Origin: an uncultured Veillonella sp.
Lineage (GTDB): Bacteria > Bacillota > Negativicutes > Veillonellales > Veillonellaceae
NCBI GenBank assembly: GCA_937930265.1
Contig: CALGLI010000330.1
Coordinates: forward strand, 1 to 11,614
Direction of reading: 5' to 3'
DNA: 11,614 bases
Below the pieces are notes generated by a model. That model did not search any database, had not been told where the DNA came from, and saw only the letters and a list, made by a program, of their open reading frames with translations. The position numbers were made by a program, and so were the translations under genes. Positions 8,384-11,614 of the stretch are shown here, in pieces. The first letter of the stretch is position 1. The number at the start of each line of letters is the position of its first letter.

Positions 8384-8423
8384 AAAAGGACTGTAACTCA
8401 TGTAGAGTCGCAGTCCTTTTGTA
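8384..8423. terminator. Bidirectional terminator at the end of the fhs operon
   Basis: A perfect 10-bp stem, AAAAGGACTG (8384-8393) with CAGTCCTTTT (8411-8420), with a further ACTC/GAGT pairing inside. The T-run on the plus strand ends the transporter transcript 4 nt after its stop codon. The A-run on the left gives T's on the minus strand, so it can also stop minus-strand transcription arriving from the small peptide gene. Confidence 0.85.
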
Positions 8424-8565
8424 TAGGCGATATATTACATTATGATTCTATACTATCTTTTGGGGCGGTTTTCCGTATAAGCGAGTCATAGCTTCACGAG
8501 TAACAAGCCACGTCTTTCACTCCCTATGTATATGATGGTTTTAAATGTATCACATAAGATAGTGA
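8424..8565. other. Gene-free spacer with an unassigned GC-richer patch
   Basis: No gene with a credible start is seen. The stretch at about 8460-8525 is richer in GC than its AT-rich surroundings. Read on the minus strand it contains an open run of 22 codons, including TREAMTRLYGKPP, that begins directly after a stop and has no start with an RBS. Read on the plus strand it contains AACAAGCCACGTCTTT, which reminds me of one arm of the end hairpins of some IS200/IS605 elements, but the matching arm is absent. It may be a gene or IS remnant, a small RNA, or simply spacer. Confidence 0.3.
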
Positions 8566-8715
8566 TTAAAAAAATATTCCCAATAAAATGGAACTGACAA
8601 TCAGAAGCAAAATAAGTAAACCGATGATAGATAGGGTCCCTAATCCAATAGCACATAAGAGATAGTATAGGGAAAGTATAAGATTAGTAATGATAAAAAG
8701 GATTCGTTTAAACAT
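8566..8715 (-). CDS. Putative small hydrophobic membrane peptide (49 aa)
   Basis: A short frame beginning MFKRIL and running as almost uninterrupted hydrophobic residues (I, L, V, F, Y, with GLG at 24-26) to a stop, enough for one long or two short membrane spans with a positively charged cytoplasmic N-terminus. AGGGAG (complement of 8723-8728) lies 7 nt upstream of this ATG, an ideal spacing, and that is why the start is not placed at the longer upstream option at 8766, which would run into the tRNA terminator. It lies downstream of tRNA-Lys on the same strand and could be expressed by readthrough of that terminator or from an unseen promoter. I do not recognise a family. Confidence 0.5.
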   Translation of the reverse strand: MFKRILFIITNLILSLYYLLCAIGLGTLSIIGLLILLLIVSSILLGIFF

Positions 8716-8750
8716 GCATAGACTCCCTAAACAGTAAATCTGTGTTACAT

Positions 8751-8780
8751 AACAAAAGAACCGCACAGCCGTGCGGTTCT
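8751..8780 (-). terminator. Intrinsic terminator of tRNA-Lys
   Basis: On the minus strand AGAACCGCAC and GTGCGGTTCT form a perfect 10-bp stem around a GGCT loop, followed by TTTTGTT. It starts 5 nt after the tRNA 3' CCA end. Confidence 0.88.
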
Positions 8781-8785
8781 AACTG

Positions 8786-8861
8786 TGGTGGAACACCAGG
8801 GGTTCGAACCCTGGACCCTCTGATTAAGAGTCAGATGCTCTGCCAGCTGAGCTAGTGTTCC
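8786..8861 (-). tRNA. tRNA-Lys (anticodon CTT)
   Basis: A complete 76-nt cloverleaf on the minus strand with an encoded 3' CCA. The acceptor stem GGAACAC pairs with GTGTTCC (complement of 8790-8796). The D arm reads GCTC-AGCTGGCA-GAGC. The anticodon loop is CTCTTAA (complement of 8824-8830), giving anticodon CTT at 8828-8826 flanked by a TCTGA/TCAGA stem. The T loop is TTCGAAC within a CCAGGG/CCCTGG context. It decodes AAG lysine codons. It has its own promoter and terminator, so it looks like a single-gene tRNA transcript. Confidence 0.96.
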
Positions 8862-8886
8862 ATAAGATGTGTTAAGCTATGGTTTT

Positions 8887-8915
8887 ATTATAGACCTATC
8901 ATTCAAATTTGTAAA
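8887..8915 (-). promoter_or_regulatory. Sigma-70-type promoter of tRNA-Lys
   Basis: On the minus strand, -35 TTTACA (complement of 8910-8915), a 17-nt spacer and a perfect -10 TATAAT (complement of 8887-8892). Transcription would begin near 8880, about 20 nt before the mature tRNA. Confidence 0.8.
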
Positions 8916-8930
8916 CGAAAAATTTATAAT
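8902..8930 (+). promoter_or_regulatory. Possible plus-strand promoter overlapping the tRNA promoter
   Basis: TTCAAA (8902-8907), 17 nt, then TATAAT (8925-8930). The -35 is weak, but spacing and -10 are ideal. It overlaps the divergent tRNA-Lys promoter, and its transcript would end at the terminator at 8980-9004. In such an AT-rich stretch a chance match is quite possible. Confidence 0.35.
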
Positions 8931-8979
8931 TTATATAGGTAGCTACTTGCTATTTAATAGGTTCTATGTAATAATAAAG

Positions 8980-9004
8980 AAGTCAGGAATTGCCTGGCTT
9001 TTTT
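8980..9004 (+). terminator. Intrinsic terminator upstream of the rpmG promoter
   Basis: AGTCAGG (8981-8987) pairs with CCTGGCT (8993-8999), with one G-T pair and an AATTG loop, followed by T's to 9004. The nearest plus-strand gene upstream ends at 8380 and has its own terminator, so this one insulates the rpmG promoter or ends a short unannotated RNA. Confidence 0.75.
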
Positions 9005-9013
9005 AGATTGCAT

Positions 9014-9042
9014 TTGACATAGGCTTCCACTTGTGGTAGTCT
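9014..9042 (+). promoter_or_regulatory. Promoter of the rpmG-secE-nusG operon
   Basis: A perfect -35 TTGACA (9014-9019), 17-nt spacer and -10 TAGTCT (9037-9042) preceded by an extended -10 TG at 9034-9035. A TATATT at 9042-9047 is an alternative -10 but with a 22-nt spacer. It starts 10 nt after the preceding terminator and leaves a leader of about 50 nt before rpmG. Confidence 0.6.
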
Positions 9043-9101
9043 ATATTAGTATGTTTATGAAGTAATAGCCGTCTAGGCACTTTAAAGAGAGGTGTAAACT
9101 G

Positions 9102-9251
9102 ATGCGTAACGCAGTAACAATGGCTTGTACTGAATGCAAGCAACGTAACTATCAGACAAACAAAAACAAAAAAAATAACCCAGATCGTATTGAAATGAAT
9201 AAATTCTGTAAATTCTGTGGTAAACACACGTTACACCGTGAAACAAAATAA
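9102..9251 (+). CDS. rpmG: 50S ribosomal protein L33 (zinc-ribbon type)
   Basis: A 49-residue protein of the large ribosomal subunit. It has two CxxC pairs, C9/C12 and C36/C39, so it is the zinc-binding form of L33, with the typical NPDRIEMNKFC and KHTLHRETK segments. AGAGGTG (9088-9094) lies 7 nt before the ATG at 9102. A second ATG six codons later would also leave all cysteines intact but has no RBS. It is the first gene after the promoter at 9014 and precedes secE by 35 nt, the classic rpmG-secE-nusG order. Confidence 0.95.
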   Translation: MRNAVTMACTECKQRNYQTNKNKKNNPDRIEMNKFCKFCGKHTLHRETK

Positions 9252-9286
9252 TTGGTAATTATTTGTTGACGTGAGGATGTGATATC

Positions 9287-9511
9287 ATGGCGGGAACTAA
9301 TTCAAAAGCTCAAGCACAACAAAATGGTAACGGTAAATTCGTTCGTGAAGTGCGATCTGAGCTCAAGAAAGTAGTCTGGCCTACAAAAAAAGAGCTTGTG
9401 AACTATACGATTGCCGTATTTGTAGCAGTAATTTTAATTTCTGTTATTATTGGTATCGTTGACACAGTATTTGCAGAGCTTTTTAAATTGTTGAAGAGTG
9501 CTGTAAGGTAG
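9287..9511 (+). CDS. secE: Preprotein translocase subunit SecE
   Basis: The small essential subunit of the SecYEG channel in the inner membrane, clamping SecY. The 74-residue length suits the short Gram-positive-type SecE with a single membrane span (about 41-62). Before it lies the conserved amphipathic segment VRSELKKVVWPTKKEL (22-37), which is diagnostic. The first 17 residues are polar and low-complexity (A, Q, N, G). The RBS is GTGAGG (9271-9276), and nusG follows after 12 nt, consistent with co-transcription. Confidence 0.96.
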   Translation: MAGTNSKAQAQQNGNGKFVREVRSELKKVVWPTKKELVNYTIAVFVAVILISVIIGIVDTVFAELFKLLKSAVR

Positions 9512-9523
9512 GAGGCTTTTTTA

Positions 9524-10060
9524 ATGGGAACAGATAAAAAGTGGTATGTCTTACATACTTACTCAGGCTACGAAAACAAAGTAAAAACCACTTTAGAGTT
9601 GAAAGTTCAGGCTATGGGAATGGAAGATGTGATTTCACGCATTTTGATTCCTATGGAAGATGAAATTGACGAAAAAGACGGTGTAAAAAAAGTAGTAAAG
9701 CGCAAAGTCTTTCCTGGCTATGTGCTGGTAGAAATGGAAGTAAATGACGAATCTTGGTATGTGGTGCGTAATACACCAGGTGTTACAGGATTTGTTGGTT
9801 CTGTAACAAAACCAGTGCCACTATCTGATTCTGAAGTAGCCTATATCTTGAAGTCTCAAGGTTTAGATCAAGAACCAGTACAAACTCTTGATGTTGAAGT
9901 AGGAGAAACTGTCCGAATTACATCCGGTGCTTTTGAAGATAGAACAGGCGTTATTACTGAAATCAATCACGACCATGCAAAACTACGTTTGAATGTAGAG
10001 ATGTTTAATCGTGAAACCCCAGTAGAGGTAGAATATTCTCAAGTTGAGAAGATTCTTTAA
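9524..10060 (+). CDS. nusG: Transcription termination/antitermination factor NusG
   Basis: A 178-residue cytoplasmic elongation factor that binds RNA polymerase and links it to Rho or the ribosome. The N-terminal NGN domain starts with KWYVLHTYSGYE (6-17) and contains FPGYVLVEM (63-71) and VRNTPGVTGFVG (81-92). The C-terminal KOW domain (about 127-178) contains the G-x-F-x-D/R-x-x-G-x-I/V pattern around 135-144 and ends in VEYSQVEKIL. There are no insertions; length is standard. A TAGGAGG RBS overlaps the end of secE. A 105-nt leader separates it from rplK. Confidence 0.97.
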   Translation: MGTDKKWYVLHTYSGYENKVKTTLELKVQAMGMEDVISRILIPMEDEIDEKDGVKKVVKRKVFPGYVLVEMEVNDESWYVVRNTPGVTGFVGSVTKPVPLSDSEVAYILKSQGLDQEPVQTLDVEVGETVRITSGAFEDRTGVITEINHDHAKLRLNVEMFNRETPVEVEYSQVEKIL

Positions 10061-10086
10061 TATAGTATATAACTCTAACCTTTTTA

Positions 10087-10135
10087 GGCGGCCGGGAGGT
10101 TGCCAGTGGGAGGGGCAATTTCGCTCCGTTACCAC
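10087..10135 (+). promoter_or_regulatory. L1-binding leader element upstream of rplK
   Basis: Two adjoining helices in the mRNA leader. The first is GGCGGCC (10087-10093) with GGTTGCC (10098-10104), including two G-T pairs, around a GGGA (GNRA) tetraloop. One nucleotide later GTGG (10106-10109) pairs with CCAC (10132-10135), enclosing an asymmetric GA/GTTA internal loop and an upper GGGGC/GCTCC stem. The GGTGGGAGG...TACCACC pattern copies the L1-binding region of 23S rRNA, so free ribosomal protein L1 probably binds here to repress translation of rplK. L1 autoregulation of the L11-L1 operon is established in other bacteria; the folding here is my reading. Confidence 0.7.
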
Positions 10136-10165
10136 CACATTTTGACGCAAGGAGGTGTAATCACC

Positions 10166-10591
10166 ATGGCTAAAAAAGTTAGTAAAGTTGTGAAATTACA
10201 GTGCGAGGCTGGTAAAGCGAGTCCAGCACCACCGATTGGTCCAGCTTTGGGTCAAGCGGGTGTTAACATCATGGGTTTCGTTAAAGAATTTAACGAAAGA
10301 ACAGCTCAACAAGCTGGTCTTATTATCCCAGTTGTTATTACTGTATACGAAGATAGAAGCTTCACTTTCATCACAAAAACTCCACCAGCTGCAGTTTTAT
10401 TGAAAAAAGCAGCAGGTATCCCAAAAGGATCTGGTGTACCTAACCGTGATAAAGTAGCTAAAGTAGGTCGCGATAAAGTTCGTGAAATTGCTGAACTTAA
10501 AATGCCTGACTTAAATGCTAACACTGTTGAGCAAGCTATGCGTATGGTAGAAGGTACTGCACGCAGCATGGGCATTGAAATCGTTGATTAA
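10166..10591 (+). CDS. rplK: 50S ribosomal protein L11
   Basis: A 141-residue protein of the GTPase-associated centre of the large subunit, binding 23S rRNA and the L10-L12 stalk base. The N-terminal domain carries PPIGPALGQAGVNIMGF (22-38) and the C-terminus ends with the typical ARSMGIEIVD. The frame is open further upstream to a TTG at 10100, but that would begin inside the structured leader. The ATG at 10166 has AAGGAGGTG upstream and gives the usual MAKKV start and standard length. It is co-directional with nusG and rplA, with the latter 71 nt downstream behind a second L1-type element. Confidence 0.98.
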   Translation: MAKKVSKVVKLQCEAGKASPAPPIGPALGQAGVNIMGFVKEFNERTAQQAGLIIPVVITVYEDRSFTFITKTPPAAVLLKKAAGIPKGSGVPNRDKVAKVGRDKVREIAELKMPDLNANTVEQAMRMVEGTARSMGIEIVD

Positions 10592-10599
10592 TTAGCGTA

Positions 10600-10646
10600 C
10601 GGTATGTGACTCACATATCGGTGGGAGGGACATCCCGTTACACCAC
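10600..10646 (+). promoter_or_regulatory. Second L1-binding element, upstream of rplA
   Basis: The same layout as before rplK. A hairpin pairs CGGTATGTG (10600-10608) with CACATATCG (10612-10620), with one G-T pair. Directly following, GGTG (10620-10623) pairs with CACC (10641-10644) around a GGA/GTTA internal loop and a GGG-ACAT-CCC upper stem; G10620 can belong to only one of the two helices at a time. The core GGTGGGAGGG...CCGTTACaCCACAT closely repeats that of the rplK element. It probably lets L1 control its own translation separately from rplK. Confidence 0.65.
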
Positions 10647-10662
10647 ATAAGGAGGAATAAAA

Positions 10663-11373
10663 ATGGCAAAAGTAGGTAAGAAATATGCTGAAGCAGTAAA
10701 ACTTATCGAAGCAGATAAATTCTACGAACCAGTAGAAGGTATTGAATTAGTTAAGAAAACTGCCACTGCAAAATTCGACGAAACAATCGAAATCGCTTTC
10801 AATTTGAACGTCGATCCTAAATACGCTGATCAACAAGTTCGTGGTGCCGTTGTATTACCACATGGTACAGGTAAAACTCAACGCGTACTCGTATTTGCGA
10901 AAGGCGACAAAATTAAAGAAGCTGAGGATGCTGGCGCAGATATCGTTGGTTCCGAAGAATTAGTAGCAAAAGTACAAGGTGGTTTCAGCGACTTCGACGT
11001 TGTTGTAGCTACTCCTGACATGATGGGCCAAGTTGGTCGTTTAGGTAAAATTTTAGGTCCTAAAGGCTTGATGCCAAACCCTAAAGTTGGTACTGTAACA
11101 CCTGACGTAGCTCGTGCTGTTAGCGAAATTAAAGCAGGTAAAATCGAATACCGTACAGATAAAGCAGGTATCATTGCTTGCCCTATCGGTAAAGCATCTT
11201 TCGACGATGCGAAATTACTTGACAATTTCCGTACAATCGTTGATACTATTGTTAAAGCTAAACCTGCAGCAGCTAAAGGTCAATACATTAAAACTGTGAC
11301 ACTTAGCTCCACTATGGGTCCTGGCGTTCCTATGAATGTGTTTAAATTAACAAGCACTAACAAGGAACAATAA
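10663..11373 (+). CDS. rplA: 50S ribosomal protein L1
   Basis: A 236-residue protein of the mobile L1 stalk near the ribosomal E site, and in many bacteria a translational repressor of its own operon. Signature segments: FDETIEIAFNLNVDPKYADQ near residues 38-57, VVLPHGTGK (63-71), and the central GKILGPKGLMPNPKVGTVT characteristic of L1. The length is normal. AAGGAGG lies 8 nt before the ATG. After it comes the L10 leader, so stalk-protein genes that follow can be controlled separately. Confidence 0.98.
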   Translation: MAKVGKKYAEAVKLIEADKFYEPVEGIELVKKTATAKFDETIEIAFNLNVDPKYADQQVRGAVVLPHGTGKTQRVLVFAKGDKIKEAEDAGADIVGSEELVAKVQGGFSDFDVVVATPDMMGQVGRLGKILGPKGLMPNPKVGTVTPDVARAVSEIKAGKIEYRTDKAGIIACPIGKASFDDAKLLDNFRTIVDTIVKAKPAAAKGQYIKTVTLSSTMGPGVPMNVFKLTSTNKEQ

Positions 11374-11384
11374 TTATATATGTT

Positions 11385-11503
11385 CTCTTAGCTGTAGACG
11401 GCTGGCATCATCTGATTTAATGAGGAAACTCGCCCGCTGAGGCTGAATCCAATCTATTATGGAATGGTTCTCGACCTCAACGTCTTCGTTGAGGTCGTTT
11501 TTA
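11385..11503 (+). promoter_or_regulatory. L10 leader (rplJ-rplL attenuator)
   Basis: The 181-nt gap between rplA and rplJ contains the usual features of the L10 ribosomal leader: a CTGTAGACGGCTGGC region (11392-11406), a later CTCGCCCGCTGAGGC region (11429-11443), and a terminator hairpin before the rplJ RBS. L10, alone or with L12, binds such leaders and in Firmicutes is thought to favour the terminator. A plausible antiterminator pairs GAGG (11439-11442) with CCTC (11475-11478) and GAATC (11445-11449) with GGTTC (11466-11470), which would break the terminator's 5' arm. Element identity is likely; the pairings are my inference. Confidence 0.8.
11472..11502 (+). terminator. Intrinsic terminator inside the L10 leader
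   Basis: CGACCTCAACG (11472-11482) pairs perfectly with CGTTGAGGTCG (11487-11497) around TCTT, followed by TTTTT (11498-11502). It lies 52 nt before rplJ and is likely the conditional stop that matches rplJ-rplL expression to free L10. Confidence 0.85.
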
Positions 11504-11554
11504 CGCTAAGATAGTACATAGAAAATCACCAAAAATCTACAAGGAGGTATTCTA

Positions 11555-11614
11555 ATGGCTGTCACTCAACAAAAACAAGCAGTTGTAGCTCAAATGAAAG
11601 AAACTCTTTCTCAA
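11555..11614 (+). CDS. rplJ: 50S ribosomal protein L10, 5' part only
   Basis: The first 20 codons (MAVTQQKQAV, then VAQMKETLSQ) of a reading frame that runs off the window end. The RBS AAGGAGG lies about 7 nt before the ATG. The short N-terminal sequence fits L10, which opens with a helix of this type, but the assignment rests mainly on the L10 leader directly upstream and the conserved order nusG-rplK-rplA-rplJ. Confidence 0.9.
   Translation, partial: MAVTQQKQAVVAQMKETLSQ

Noticed and set aside
9003..9227. A 74-codon minus-strand frame opposite rpmG.
   Set aside because: It overlaps a clear L33 gene with RBS and zinc motifs on the plus strand and has no supporting signals.
10100..10165. 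A longer L11 beginning at TTG 10100.
   Set aside because: It would translate through the structured L1-type leader; GGGAGG touches the TTG with no usable spacing, and the ATG at 10166 gives standard L11.

Overview
The window looks like chromosomal DNA of a low-GC Firmicute. Gene content and protein style fit the Negativicutes, Veillonella or a close relative, but this is inferred from protein similarity that I recall, not from a search. Most genes lie on the plus strand behind strong AGGAGG-type ribosome binding sites. I see no insertion sequence, phage gene or CRISPR array.

Left part (1-1440): a dicarboxylate/acidic amino acid:cation symporter of the DAACS family, closed by a strong terminator.

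Middle part (1441-8423): a tight four-gene plus-strand group with gaps of 8, 30 and 22 nt, ending in a bidirectional terminator. It holds formate-tetrahydrofolate ligase (fhs), an FchA/FTCD-type cyclohydrolase or cyclodeaminase, a 1002-residue SARP/AfsR-like regulator (winged helix, BTAD, P-loop ATPase, TPR) and a YuiF/HI0325-type member of the NhaC-like transporter superfamily. Folate one-carbon enzymes, a signal-integrating ATPase regulator and a probable amino-acid transporter on one transcript make this the most interesting unit here. One reading is uptake of a substrate such as histidine coupled to one-carbon units. The 277 nt before fhs contain a 14-bp perfect palindrome and a second inverted repeat.

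Intergenic part (8421-9101): on the minus strand a tRNA-Lys(CTT) with a near-consensus promoter and its own terminator, then a likely 49-residue hydrophobic peptide gene. On the plus strand there is a possible promoter followed about 50-70 nt later by a terminator with no gene between them (candidate small RNA), and then the promoter of the next operon.

Right part (9014-11614): the conserved translation/transcription cluster rpmG-secE-nusG-rplK-rplA-rplJ, with rplJ cut by the window end. RNA regulation is dense. rplK and rplA are each preceded by the same hairpin-plus-L1-binding-motif architecture, which resembles the L1 site of 23S rRNA, and rplJ is preceded by an L10 leader with an intrinsic terminator and a plausible antiterminator.
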